This document shows positions 23,803 to 36,300 of a stretch of 64,000 bases of DNA, in pieces. The first letter of the stretch is position 1. Each line of letters starts with the position of its first letter. Below the pieces are notes generated by a model. It was not told the origin of the DNA. It searched no databases and was given only the letters and a program-made list of their open reading frames with translations. Source of the stretch: Echinarachnius parma (taxonomy: Eukaryota > Echinodermata > Echinoidea > Clypeasteroida > Echinarachniidae); contig JBAMJV010009027.1 of the NCBI GenBank assembly GCA_037951105.1, forward strand, positions 1 through 64,000. The letters run 5' to 3'. The position numbers and the translations under genes were made by a program.

Positions 23803-23808
23803 TTTATT
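23803..23808 (-). promoter_or_regulatory. Candidate polyadenylation signal AATAAA
   Basis: AATAAA on the minus strand about 100 bp after the TAG of the possible terminal exon; supports that exon only weakly. Confidence 0.25.
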
Positions 23809-23908
23809 CTTATGCTAGCCTTTAACAAGGCTTCGTGTCTCAAGCAAGCAATGGCTGCGCTGCATGCAGGATCAGCATGATCAGGAACGACTGAACGCCT
23901 GATGGAGG

Positions 23909-23986
23909 CTATATCTGGCGAGTGGTGAATTCACGTGCGATCTCTGCAAATGATTGTGCAGGGTTAGTCGCACTGTCCAGTCGTTC
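23909..23986 (-). CDS. Possible terminal exon of an unidentified minus-strand gene
   Basis: On the minus strand an acceptor (ATTATGCAG) opens a 26-codon stretch, ERLDSATNPAQSFAEIAR then EFTTRQI, ending in TAG. AATAAA follows about 100 bp downstream (23808-23803). The composition is protein-like and the stretch is not part of any repeat I can match in the window. No partner exon was recognised upstream, so it may be a relic. Family unknown. Confidence 0.3.
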   Translation of the reverse strand, partial: ERLDSATNPAQSFAEIAREFTTRQI

Positions 23987-24499
23987 CTGCATAATGCATA
24001 CTATACCGTGCATTCAACTCAGCTCAGACGAGACATGCCTTGTCAAGAGGCTATTCTTATGCGGGATCGTGATATCAGATTCGTGTTTAACAACCATTAA
24101 TATAAATTTACATTACATATCCCACTGAAGCACATTACAAATTATATTACACGCTAGGAGTAAACATCTCGTTTGTTTCAATATGCACACATCTATTAAA
24201 TCTACACATCAAATTCTCAACCATGTGCTTGCCTTAACATTGTAGCGGAATTGAATGGAATTAAATTGAATTTATTCCACATTTGCATAAGAAACATCAA
24301 CCTTTGTAAATACAGTTTAAATTAAAACAATATAGCATAACAAATAAAGACAAATAATATAACAGAGAGAAAACAAAGAAAACGCAAAGTACAAATAAAA
24401 AAGAAGTCAACTGAAAAGGCAGCACGCATTCCTTTTTGTTAATTTCGTTAATTTTTGAAAATCCTCACAAATATCATTACATTGACAAATAGTTTTAAT

Positions 24500-25500
24500 A
24501 TACGCAAAGATGCCCTAAAAATAATATACAAATATACCAAGCTGTGAGAAAGTATAGTGGAATTATATATCTGAGGAGGGACTGGCATAGAACTATTTTT
24601 TCCGAGGGGTGAAGCCCCGAGGACAAAAATAGTAACTATGCCAGTCCCTCCGAAGATATATAATTCCACTATACTTTTGAACTAAAAGCTTGGTATATTT
24701 GTTTTATATCCCTTCTGTTTGCTATATATCCTTCGCATGATTATAATCATCGCACAAATAAATGATTTCAATTAAACTTAAGTATTATAAAGGAAAAACA
24801 AACCATTGATCATAGAACTATCACTGCACTATGTTCTGTTTGTGACACTGGCCCCCTTAGCGCAATTATCCTGGCACAGAGCGCGTATTGCGCTATGTTA
24901 CCATTCATGGTTACGCGCATTAACAACTAATGCGCACACAAATGCAAAACGCGCGCATCAAAGTGAATAATTGACCCGCTTTACATACACGTACGTCATC
25001 ACACGTGTGTAATTGAATATGGGAAAACAGCTATTCGTACGTGTACGTACAGCATACATTACATGAAATTAAATGAAATGAAATGAATTACTGTCACGAC
25101 CATGGAATGACAACGATGCAAAATGTGCACCATTTTTGAAATTGTTTACTTCGAAAACCGCCATGTTATACATGAAATGCATCTCTAGAATATTTTGTGG
25201 AACTTGTTGATATTCACGGGTGAAAATATTCTGTATTTCGTTTTAAATTACTCTTTGGGAAATCTCGTCGAGCATCTTTCGCAAGCTAAAACAAGACCTC
25301 TGCTCGCAGGGAAGTTTTATAACACGCATCTCTATGGGCTCAATATGATATGCTTGCTATTTCTGCTATCGGCAAAGATAAGGAAAAATATTCCCCGATT
25401 TCAGATTTATAGTGGAAATAATCTTTATTGTGAGAGCCCCAATTGACCAATCACGTTTCTAGAATACTCATGAATATTCATAGAAGGGATATAATACTTC
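24500..25500 (-). repeat. ~1-kb hairpin element, copy 3 (inverted)
   Basis: Reverse complement of 7505-8500, with the same hairpin arms as copy 1. It ends at CATGAATATTCATAGAAGGG. Confidence 0.82.
24533..24696. repeat. Long hairpin, same arms as 8289-8450
   Basis: Third member, apex GGGGTGAAGCCCC on the plus strand; a G-T change in the apex distinguishes it. Confidence 0.88.
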
Positions 25501-26160
25501 ATGATTAATGTTTATTTGGCTTATAGTATGATCCTTAGAACTACACAGGCTACATTTCACTTTACTCGTTGGAGCACTGCTGAATTATTCAACATCAGCT
25601 GTGTCGTCAATATTTAGTTTGCGGCATGACCGTCTGTATTCATTTGCGCGTGTTTCCTTATTAAAGTATTTCCTTTCTAATATGCATGGCTAACTACTGT
25701 TGTTAATTAAATGTAACAAGTTGCATAGTGCGCATCTCGTGGTTCTGACTTGGAGCTCATATAAGGGTTTCGGGTTCGAGTCCTATAGGCTATACGAGTT
25801 ATACGTTTGCACTTCGATAATTGTCATAAGGCACTTTATGCAATTGTGCCACTGGGGCACCAAGCAAATAATATATTAACGTTAATGCCTAATGTGTGCT
25901 ATCATTGTAGCTAGCATAAAAGCCTGTAATGAATATAGCACAATTCTATCTATTAAGTATAATATTTGGTATCAAACGCGATATAAAAGGTATGCTTTAT
26001 CATTGTCATTACATATAACATACAGAGTACGGAGGGTGGCATAATAGAGTAGTGCCGTGATAGTTATGATAATTCCACAGTACATGGAAATATACAATAC
26101 GGTATGTAATAGTCTAGACTATTTGCGTGTTGACTCTTCTCAGAGCTACAATAAACACCA
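25500..26160. other. Stretch without recognised gene
   Basis: Only a weak tRNA-like fragment (25738) was noticed. Confidence 0.5.
25738..25800 (+). repeat. Possible tRNA-derived fragment
   Basis: GGTTCGAGTCC is a perfect B box. An A box is poor (CATCTCGTGGTTC). Listed only as a candidate SINE fragment. Confidence 0.25.
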
Positions 26161-26163
26161 CCG

Positions 26164-26870
26164 GCATACTGGGGGGGGGGGGGGGGGGGGGGGGGGGGCT
26201 TAGGGGCTCTTGCCCCCTCCCCCCCCCCCCCCCCTCCCAAATAACATTCCAATCATGGCTTATATCTAATTCGATACCGCAAATTGAATGTATTGAATAT
26301 TGAATGTATTTCTTTAGACAAGATAACTAAGATTTTGCTTGATGTCAAGTCAAATTTCCTTCCCAAGTATGCACCAGATAGCATGATTTTAAGTAAAACA
26401 TTGCAAAATCACCCTCACCGTGCACGGGCGGACACCCACCTACGATCACAACATCCCATCACCGTTCCCCCTCTCAGTAATTGTTTTGCTACCTTAGGAA
26501 TCGGTCTTTTCTACGTCTGGAATACAATGTTCATGTTGTTGTATCATAAATAATGTGGATTTTGATGCACTGTTTGAACTGTATGTCACTTTGCGAGGGT
26601 GCATACATTTGACGCATTTACCCACATTATAGTACATGTCGTCAAGTCAGAATTTCCTATCAAGGTATGCACAGTTTCAAGTCTAAAAATGCAAAAACAC
26701 CCTACCGTGGGAGGGGGGACACCCCCCTCCCACACCCTCCCCCCGCTCAGCGCTTCACTCCTTCGGGCTTGGTCGCTTCGCTCCCTCGCAATATCCGGTG
26801 GTGATGCGGATTTGGTTTAGCCCCCCCAAAAGTTTTGGCTCATTACGCCACTGATAACCACTGTACACTC
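26164..26870 (-). repeat. Inverted relative of the 4316-4930 and 6590-6900 repeats
   Basis: Reverse complement of GAGGGAGCGAAGCGACCAAG, GTGGCGTAATGAGC and CTTGAAACTGTGCA words of the left cluster, and of the AATTATGCAATCTGGTGCAT block. It begins with two poly(G)/poly(C) tracts. It lacks the satellite and the hAT MITE, so those inserted later in the left copy. Confidence 0.75.
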
Positions 26871-26899
26871 CCTAATCGAATACCGCGTGCTTTCTTTGA

Positions 26900-27680
26900 A
26901 TCATGGAGTGTCATCTCTATAAATGTATAACTGGTGGGGCATGCTTAAATTCATATATTCAATTTATATAGTTTAAATACAGATCACAGAGCAATGTACA
27001 TCAGCTGCAGTGCATAACCCTAAACCAGACTAATTTTAATGAAGAAATCATGGAGGTATACAAGAGATGTATCAGGTAATCATGAATGAATCTGACTGGT
27101 TTGAATACCAACATTTCCTATCAATTGGCTAATGGGCAAGAGTGATTAAAAAGAGTATAAATAATTCATTTGAATGCAAAATACGAAGTTACAAATTCTA
27201 TTCTTTTTGATCAGTTGTATTTGCTCAAGCCTAATCCAAAATTAGGAACGCACAACTGCTTAGATAACAATGTAAGAACAGCAAAAAAATGGTTCACATG
27301 TTTAACTGCATAGGATTACAAAATTGAGCAAAATGTACAATTCAACGCCCCATTATACATTTATGCAGATTATACATATATTTACAAATTATTTTCGAAC
27401 AATATTTTACACAGCATTCGTGGGCAATTTTTACTTTATATAACATATTACATTATTCATTATTCCTGGAACATTATTTACAATTCAAGTGATATTGACA
27501 TGAGATATCAACCCATATTTTTATTGTTCGGATATCCTGTCGGAAAAATGACAAATAAAAGTATATATTACCGCATATACACACCATATTAATGAACAAT
27601 GTGATATTCATATTGTTATTTTTTTTTCAATTTCAAGTTTGATTTATTTCCACTTATAAAAAATAAAAAGTGAACAATAT
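26900..27680. other. AT-rich stretch without recognised feature
   Basis: No gene or repeat boundary seen, apart from a reversed retroposon-like tail near 27620-27670. Confidence 0.5.
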
Positions 27681-27952
27681 ATCCCTGATGGAAAGAACAC
27701 ACTTATAAATCCACATGATATCACTATCGCCACAGTGTGAAATTGTCTGGGTTCACAGTGTGTAAAAAGGTGCGCTCACACATGATTGTGTATCACAGCG
27801 ATTTCACAGTGTGTTCACCTGTGTGATCACAATGTAAGTTGGCTTTCACACTGTGAAACAGCTCGAATGTAACAGTGTGGTCCACAATGGGAAACACAGT
27901 GTGTTCACACTGTGTTCACACTGTGGATGAGTGTGTTCTTCCGGTTGGGGTG
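27681..27952. mobile_element. Iterated-word MITE (CACAGTGTG words)
   Basis: Ends GGAAAGAACACAC and GTGTGTTCTTCC. The interior is more than ten copies of CACAGTGTG/TTCACACTGTG in both orientations. Confidence 0.85.
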
Positions 27953-28269
27953 ATACGCATTAACATAAAATGCATGATTGGTAATACAATTATATGAATA
28001 AACAAAAGTGGGGAATCATATAAAAGCACATGTAGGATAGTAGAAAATTATCCCTATATTTGCATAAAAAGGCTAAAACTATATCACATACTGAATCACA
28101 ATAAAACACGTTAACTAAAGTAAGAGAAACAAATGTATAATCAAAAATAACATTAGGAAATATGTTTATATAATGATACATCATTTGACAGTCAATTCAC
28201 AATATCGACAGACAATTGTTTCTGTCAGAATCTTTCAAATTGACTAAGTTTTACAATCCTTTAATAATG

Positions 28270-29350
28270 TTGGTAGGTTCCAAATGATAGGGGTCTGCTC
28301 GCTGTTCATAAGGATCGCTATTCATAAGGACCGCCATATAGGGACCCATATTCATAATTTGAAAAAGGGGTCATTGTACAAAAGGTCTGCTATTAATCAT
28401 CTCCTCCGAATAATTTGCACAAATAATAATAAGCATTAGGGGAAAAGAGTAGATATTATCAGTTTATAAATAGCGACCCTTGTCTTACATTACGAACAGT
28501 GTTGGCCGCACAAATTCATTTTGTGTGCATTCAATTTCGCCAATTTTGTCACCGCAGCTGTATTTTGCAGTTCAAATTCTTTTTTTTTTGTTAGCATTCG
28601 AATTCATATAAGGTCAAAACAAATTGTTGGATTGGAGTAACGGGCAACCAAACATTAGGGTAGGTATAGGTATGTTTTTTTTTTTTTTCAGGATTCGCAC
28701 AAATACACAAAAACACACATATAACACAAACATAACACATATCGCACAATTTTTGAAGAAAAAAAAAAAAAAAAAAAATCAGAAAAAACCTTTAGGGTCG
28801 GCGGTATTTTTAGGGTCGGGCGGGTTACGCCAATCCAACAATTTATTTGTTTTGGCCTAACGATCATCCGAACACATTTTGTTTGCATTCGATTAAAGAC
28901 GTGTTTCTACTTTGTAAAATTGTCATTCATTTTGAAGCGAATAAATTCGTGATTACGTAATACCACATTCCGTGAAATCTGGTGGCGAAATTGAACGCAA
29001 ATATCGTGTTTTTTTAATTGAATGCTAAAAGTGGTAAGTCACTTGACCGAAGAGCTAAATCGTATGATCAAAATGCAATTTGAACCACAATTGCAAGCCT
29101 TCAGCTCAATTTCGCGAAATTGAATGGCACGCTTATCAAAACGAATGAGAAGCTTACGAAATTGGCCCAGAAAACCTATATTATGAATAGATACTAAATA
29201 TAGTTGTCCTTATGAGTAGTGACCCCAAGTATTATGAATATCGCTCCTTCTTCATGTTTATGAATAGCGACCCTGATTTCGTGTAAGCGACCCTCATCTT
29301 ACATTATGAATAACGGTCCTTATGGATAACGGTCCTGATGCCTTTATGAA
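28270..29350. mobile_element. ATGAATAGCGACC-word element with nested CATTCAATTTCG-word element
   Basis: Left and right parts (to 28500 and from 29185) repeat TTATGAATAGCGACC, TTCATAAGGACC and variants. Between them lies an element with TTCAATTTCG words ending GAAATTGGCCCAGAAAACCTA, related to 56709-58222. A poly(T) and poly(A) pair brackets a further insertion at 28675-28778. Confidence 0.75.
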
Positions 29351-29944
29351 TAGCGACGCCTTTTGCGTTTTAAGAATTACGAGTTTACCCCAAATGATAG
29401 TACCACGTTAAAATATTGAAGATTGTGTTACGATTGTTCATTTCATGTATTATACGTGTGAACTTGACCTTTACACATAAAAAGTCGTTACATAGGACAG
29501 GAAGTATATATTTAAACAATTTATGCATGAATATTGCAGTTTCTAAAGATATAGTTTCATTAATTGGTCAAATTGAAATTTGTATAACAAAGGTGCACTA
29601 TAGGATTCTTAAAAAGGCGAATCGGTTATCAACATTATTTCACGTTTTGCAATTTATGTATTCGCTCAAGATTTGTTTTGGATGTAATACCGGCAATAAA
29701 ATGTTGCAATAACTAACCTGCAATGATATAAGTTAATGAAATCGCATTTTCAAAACTGTTTGAAGCAAAAATTGTAGCTAATAAATCTCCTACTATAGTA
29801 TTAAATACATAATTTACATGCTGATTCGAAGAAATTTGTTTATTTAAGTGTACTTCTAAAAATAATAATTGATATTTATACAGCGCATTTCCAATTAAAA
29901 ACTGATCGATGCGCTTCTAAAAACTTCTAACAACTGTATACGTA

Positions 29945-30835
29945 ATAAGTGTAAAAGGAGGGTCGCTTTTATAATCAAATTGAATTATACAGAGTGGCCC
30001 CCAAATAACGGAACGAGGTAATAATTGCCATAATGACATAATTCAAGGGATGGGGCATCTTTAACAAAGAAAATTGATACCAAGAACAGCAATTTTGGTC
30101 GAGTAGTTTTTATTTTACGAAGTCTTAAGTGAGACCATGTCAGGTTCCCATTTTGTAAATTTGTTCCAAGTCATTGCCTGATAAAGCGCACTTCCTGTCC
30201 GTCATAGCGTCGAATAACTATACCCATTCTCTCGGCAAACAGGGCACAGCTGAATGCACACTAAAAATTGCGCACGTATTGCTCGTTGTTCGATGCTATG
30301 ACAGGCAGTAAGTGCGATTTATCAGGCACTGACTTGGTAAAATTTGACACAAATGGGAACCTGACATGGTCTCACTTAAGACATCCTAAATCTAAAACTA
30401 CTTGATCAAGATTACTGTTTTTGGTATCATTTTTAGATGCCATGTCCAGTCAGCCTAGTCATCACGTGTCTTTATTATGGCAAGTACCTCGTTCCGATTT
30501 GTTTTCTCTTTTCGGGGGGTGGGGGGCACCCTGTATATTACAAAAGCAGGGTCGCTATTCATAATGTAAGAAGATGGTCGCCTGTTATCATTTTATTATA
30601 GCGACCCTTTTCTTATACATGTATTATAAAAAGCGACCTAATTTCGTCTTACGAATAGCGACCATTGTGATAGTGACCCTCAATGTGAATTATGATTTAT
30701 ATAGTGACAATTTCTGATCTTTATAGCGATCATTATGAATAGCAATCTTCATGCCTTTATTGAGTGGCGACCCCGTTTTCATTTTATGAGTAGCGTTCCT
30801 TCAGTATAGGGAAAACGTTATGAATATCGGGATCT
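29945..30835. mobile_element. Second ATGAATAGCGACC-word element, split by a foldback MITE
   Basis: GGGTCGCTATTCATAATG-type words flank the MITE at 29986-30537. Confidence 0.72.
29986..30537. mobile_element. Full-length foldback MITE, TACAG-x-GTGGCCCC family
   Basis: Ends TATACAGAGTGGCCCCC and GGGGGGCACCCTGTATA, then AACGGAACGAGGTA and its complement. Almost the whole element is one inverted repeat (CATGTCAGGTTCCCATTTTG ... CAAATGGGAACCTGACATGG). Confidence 0.87.
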
Positions 30836-30839
30836 AGTA

Positions 30840-31180
30840 AATTTTATGACATGTGCAAAAAGGGGTGAGTGGTTGATACAATGCATATTGTTGTTATTTG
30901 ATATGTCCACTGGGTGTTGTGTGAATATTTCAAGTTCAGTGGATGTTATATGGCCAAGTAATGAGCAAAAATGCAAAGTGATATTTACTAACTCATTGCA
31001 CTCACTTTGTTCACGGTTTTCACGGTCGCGTAATTATCTGTTTTAAGAAAGGGAAATTTGAAAAAACCGAATTCTGTCCCATGCTTTTATTGTTAATACG
31101 AATACAACAAAATATGAGGGAACCGCTAGAATTCCAGTTAGATTTCGAGGATTTGGACAATGTAACTAAGTCACTTTAAG
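30840..31180 (+). repeat. Dispersed repeat family P, copy 4
   Basis: Same block order, ending TCGAGGATTTGGACAATGTA, then joined to a MITE at 31178. Confidence 0.72.
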
Positions 31181-31808
31181 GGGCCGTGCCAACCAAAATA
31201 ATGCATGTTGTCTTATGTTTATATGTATTAGTGTACACATCATCTTTATGTGAACTGTTTGACTTAAATATGTTTTTGTATATTTGTTTAAATGTTTGCA
31301 ATTATTTGTCTTTATGCTGGTCAGCCCCCACCTCTTAAATAACTCTCTAGAGTGAAGTGATATTGTTGACTGGTTGTGACATGATCAGTCAATCACTACT
31401 CAGTGACGTGGCAATGCATTTATTTTAAGCGATGCCTGCTGAGAATAGCATCACAAGATTGAATATAATACCAACTCACGCACTTTCAATTTCAATAGCA
31501 GTTGCTTTATCAGAAAAGCGAAGCCATCATTAGGACAAGAAAGGCAATGCCTAAGCCATTTTATGGAAGCATGCAGTGCATACTAATGTAAGCGTGTTAT
31601 GTTGGCACTTTTTTCTTTAGTTCTTCCCGTTTTCACTGGCCTGTGAATGGCAGATGATATCACAACCACTTCACTATCGAGAGTTTTTTATGAGGTGGGG
31701 CTTAGCAACATTAATAAAATAATTGATATATTTTTAGAAATACACAGTTTACAAATGTGTAAACTTAACAGATAAACAGAAGTCAACATGCACTTGGTTG
31801 GTACGGCC
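31178..31808. mobile_element. MITE with GGGGCCGTGCCAACCAA ends, host of a second MITE
   Basis: GGGGCCGTGCCAACCAAAAT faces TTGGTTGGTACGGCC. A second inverted-repeat element (31321-31701, GCCCCCACCTCTTAAATAAC against its complement) is nested inside. Confidence 0.75.
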
Positions 31809-32033
31809 TATTATCGATAGCGAGGGCTCGCCCGTACAACATGTTTTACTACGGCTGCTCCGTCACAGTAAAATGTTATTAGGTACATTATCAAGACTTC
31901 TATATAAGTCTGAACTGTTATCAGCAATAAACATGATGACTTGGCAACCAAACATTCGCATTTGATCAAAGATTTATACCGGTCGGGCTTAATTAATATA
32001 TTAGACATAATGGCCCATACCATTATAATGCCT

Positions 32034-32623
32034 AGGTCACAAATGCTCCGGGCGCCGCACGATTTCATTACCTATGGCGGATGTTCTATGATTTCGTGCA
32101 GTTGGGATATCGTCTGCGATATCTTTAATGTAGCGGTCACACATTTTCCGGTGCACGTACGATGACTTGGGAGTTCAAGCAAATTTAAATCACACGGCTC
32201 CCGTAATTACAATCTGAGCGCTTGTACTGACACCTTACGGAACTCGTATGGACATCGCAAAAACTCTTTCAACTTTGGTTGACATTTTAAGGCTATCGTA
32301 CGATTTGGATGGCCCCAAATTCAGTCGAAAAAATCGTACGATATTCGAGGGGACAAAAAAACTACGGTGCCCGTACAGTGCCCTTGCGATGATGCTCTCT
32401 ACGACGTGTCTACGGGCTTACGGAAAGTAACAAATCGGCCGATGCATTTTTCAAAATTTTCATCCCGCGTTAAACATTTTTTTTTATATCATACGGCCAG
32501 GAAAAATACAACGGCGACCGCACGGTAGCTACGGCACCCTTGCGGATGCGCAAGATTTCACCTAAACGTGGTATCGTACGGGCGCCGTATCGCAAATCGA
32601 AGCATTTGTGACCTAGACATTAC
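32034..32623. mobile_element. Iterated-word MITE (CGTACGAT words)
   Basis: Ends CTAGGTCACAAATGCT and AGCATTTGTGACCTAG. The interior repeats CGTACGATTT, GCGCCCGTACG and ATCGTACGG. It lies about 120 bp beyond the stop of the Ig-GTPase gene and may affect its 3' UTR. Confidence 0.85.
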
Positions 32624-32741
32624 TGTGCCGAATACACAGATTTGGACCGCATCCCATGCAACGTATGTACAGAGTGATGCATTTGTTCACGAGGACAAAA
32701 GTGGCTCAAGACTTTAACAATTCGAGTTAGTGTGTTAGTTT

Positions 32742-33382
32742 TTAGCTTATAACGTTACTATTCTTCTCACGATTGTATTCTTCCAAGAAATGTGCATTCC
32801 TCTCTGCAGTATCTAGGCACACCAACAAGAAGTCTAGAAACTCAATGCTCCTATTACGATCCTCATCATTACTTTCATCAGTGTAGTTTACAAACGCCCA
32901 GATGTTTTGTTTCGGAATGTTTGTATAGTCGAGGATCATTTTTTTCCATTTACACAGCGTACTTTCTCCAGTTAGAACCCTAAGCATGTTATCTATTGTT
33001 TCATTACACGTGTCTGCTTCCTTTTCATCCTTTTTTTTGTTTGAAAAGACGTGTGAACTCATTGTACTGACTTTACGTTTGAATGTTTTAATTGGCGATT
33101 TGTTCTTATTGGTTTTTTCCTTTCCAGCATTAATTTGCTCATCTTCATGGGCAGCCGTACTCACCGTAGATTCCCGTGTTTGTACTTCTTCTTGTGTGCC
33201 CTGTGAATTCACAAGTGCGTTATGTTCTTGTCCCTCGTTACCATCGTTACCTTTGCTCTGCCCCTGGTGAAGACAAGTTTCATCATATTGGTTACCACTC
33301 ATCTCGTCTTGCATGTCCGTTATCTCGTCCTGTTCTTTGTCCAACATATCTGTGTGCGTGAAGACCACATGGACGTGCCGAC
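32742..33382 (-). CDS. Ig-GTPase gene exon 11: G4 motif, acidic insert and C-terminal tail
   Basis: Terminal exon, 641 bp, starting after TGAATAACAG and ending at TAA (32744-32742). It opens with strand RHVHVVFTHTD, the G4-like TxxD motif. Then comes a long, low-complexity, acidic Gln/Glu/Asn-rich insert and a basic Lys-rich segment (around IKTFKRK and SNKKKDEKE). The end, with NIWAFVNYTDE and a helix (SIEFLDFLLVCLDTAERN), resembles the IFI44 C-terminus 'v-x-N-Y-x-x-E ... L-x-x-A'. The roughly 100-residue insert between G4 and this tail is unusual for the family. No clear AATAAA follows; a MITE begins about 120 bp downstream. Confidence 0.87.
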
Positions 33383-36300
33383 CTGTTATTCAAAATGATA
33401 TAATGACATTAAACTACATCATTCTGTAATATATCACGTTAAAGGAGGGGTTCGGACGATTTTCAGCATTTATCAATCAAAGAAGCAATATTTTTTCAAC
33501 ACATTGCCTTTGTCTCAACGAAAAAGGACCAACTGGATCATTCACAATCACTTTGGGACTAGATAAGGTAACAGTTCTTGATCGAATCTGCCGCCAGTGG
33601 GATCTATCCCAGCATGTAATTTTCGTGACGTCGATGCCTCACTTTGCTGCCAATACAAAGCAAAGTGAGGCTGGCGCGTCACGCGACCACGTGATAGAAA
33701 TCAGAAGCGTACAGAAAATAGACGATGAATATCAAAAATTGCAGACATAAAACAGTATAAATCATCCTGATAGGATATTTTTTTGATAAAAATATATTAC
33801 CAATGAGTAATTTTTTAGATTCTGGTACATTAATTTTGAAATCGTCCGAACCATCCCTTAAAGAGAAATGGTACAGTTTTGGTGGAGAATACGCTCGAAT
33901 AAATGTATTTAATTGAAAGGTAAAGGAAAATTGAGTGTTGAAACTCCAAGACCACAAACATTTTGAAATAAACCAATGTTTGTTTGATCAAAATCCGTTT
34001 CGAAATGGCTGAAATGTTAAAATTGTATCCCAGCGGAAGATATGTTGGGGCCCAACATCTATTTCATATTTAACAAAATGTTTATAACGCGTTCCCATTT
34101 GTTTAATTATACTGATGTGGCATCAAAAGTGTGCTTTGAAATCTCTTTTTGAATAATTATTATAACGAAGACACACATTCACGATTAAAATAAAGGCTAA
34201 GCCTTACAGGTGCATGAAGGGCAACCTCTTGCGGTAACGGCTGCATTTGTTACTATAACTACCTTCTTACTTATGCATTAATACGTTTCTCTTCCATTTA
34301 AGTATGGTTGAATAATAAATAAATGAATTATAACGCGTAACGTTATACAGGGTGGCCCCAAAAGAACGGAACGGGGCACTTCCCAATATAGAGTAACAAA
34401 CTGATTATGTCTATCGGATAGGGTGTCTTTTCCAATGAAACACGATACCAAGAACAGTCATTTTGGTCGTGTAGTTTTTGTTTTAGGGCGATGTGAGTTA
34501 CACCATGTCAAGCTCCCATTTTTGTAATTTTTTACCAAGTCAGTGTCTGATAAATCGGACTTACTGCCCGTCATAGCGTCGAACAACGAGCAATACGGGC
34601 GCCATTGATAGTGTGCATTCAGCTGTGTGCCGAGCGAATGTCAATAGTTGTTCGATACTATGACGGACAGTTAGTCCGATTTATCAGGCAGTGACTTGGT
34701 CAAAATTGACAAAAATGGGAACCTGACATGGTGTCGCTCACAGCGCCCTAAAACAAAAACTACACGACCAAAATTACTGTTCTTGGCATCGTTTTTCATT
34801 AGAAAAGACACCCTCTCCGATGGACATAATCATTTTGGTACTATATTTTGGGAAGTGCCCCGTTCCGTTTTTTGAGAAGCCACCCTGATTACGTAATCAG
34901 TAGACAAGTTGGCTAATAGGCGTAGGAGGCGGAGAGTTTTGGACTACAGCCCCTGGAGTTTTGAAAACAACCACATTCGGTTAAAAGGCGCCTGAAACTC
35001 GTGCAAAACCATAACATATTCGGGCAAAAACATTATTTTCTCTGTTTATTGATTGTACGTTGTATGTTTGTTTTATAACAAAATAAATGCAGCCTTCCAA
35101 ATAAAAGGCGGTATAGATCTCACCAAATTTCTCGTGAATATCATCAGAAAACTTCTTTAGAAATTTCATGCCGTCTCTGAGACCAGCAGCGTCGCTGTAA
35201 AAGAAAATCATAAAATTAGCAGATAGAAATTAAATATGTCTTCAGACTCATTAATTTTCATGCAGATATGGCGAGTTAACAGGTTTTTCTGAACCAACTG
35301 CTTGGAATGCTAGTTCATGTTATCAAAATAAATATATATCACATGGTAGTAATCTTGTTGACGCTTTCAATAATTCCCGATATTAGTCAAAAGTTAATTC
35401 CAAACTATGCTACTTAATATCCAACGTCCGGCATTTAATCATGTAATTCCGTATTTTATTTGGATACGATTTGTGCATCAAAGCAACAATGGGAGCTATA
35501 GATATTTATTAAAATATGACCATGTTTATATATACTCCGCAAAACAAAACAAACTAAAAACTTGTATAGGTTGAAATATTTCATATTTATGTACAATAAA
35601 GTGTGCATTATCTTATATCAAATTCCAAGGAAATGCAGTCCTCTACATGCAGGGTATGAATTAAAGGTGTAATCGTTCATGCATGACATGCCATGGTCAA
35701 TACCAATAGCAAAGACTTGGAGCGGTTTCAGACTGAGGAAAATGCGTGATTTCAATCATGATTTGAGTTATTTTTCACTCCAATCACGGTATTTTTGACA
35801 GTGTGAACGGTAATGTCAATCACAGTGGCATAAATTCGTGATTTCAATCGGCATGATTTGAGTTATTTCTCACTCTAATCACGGTATTTTTGCCAGTGTG
35901 AACGGTAATTAGAATCACGAATCACCGGAATTCAAATCATGGTCCAGAGGTGTTTTCAAATCATGATTCACTCAAATCACAGTGCGAATCTCTAGTCTGA
36001 ACGGCTTGACCTCCAAAACATGATTTGGGAGGCGGAGCTTACGTGACCTTACATGCACTTCCGCCGATAAACCGGGCGCTCTTTCGCATGCATGATGCAA
36101 TACATGTACAGTGCGCGTGCTAGTATAGGACAGAGTAGGGTAGGCAATATATTAGCTCCTACGTTATATACCGTAAATGTTTGACTATAAGGACTATGGT
36201 ATATGGCTCTGTATATTGTCTTTAAAATAGCGTCAGCTGAGTCTAAAAGTAGGAAGTTTCCCGAGATGTTGAATATAATTTGAATGTGAATGATAATGAA

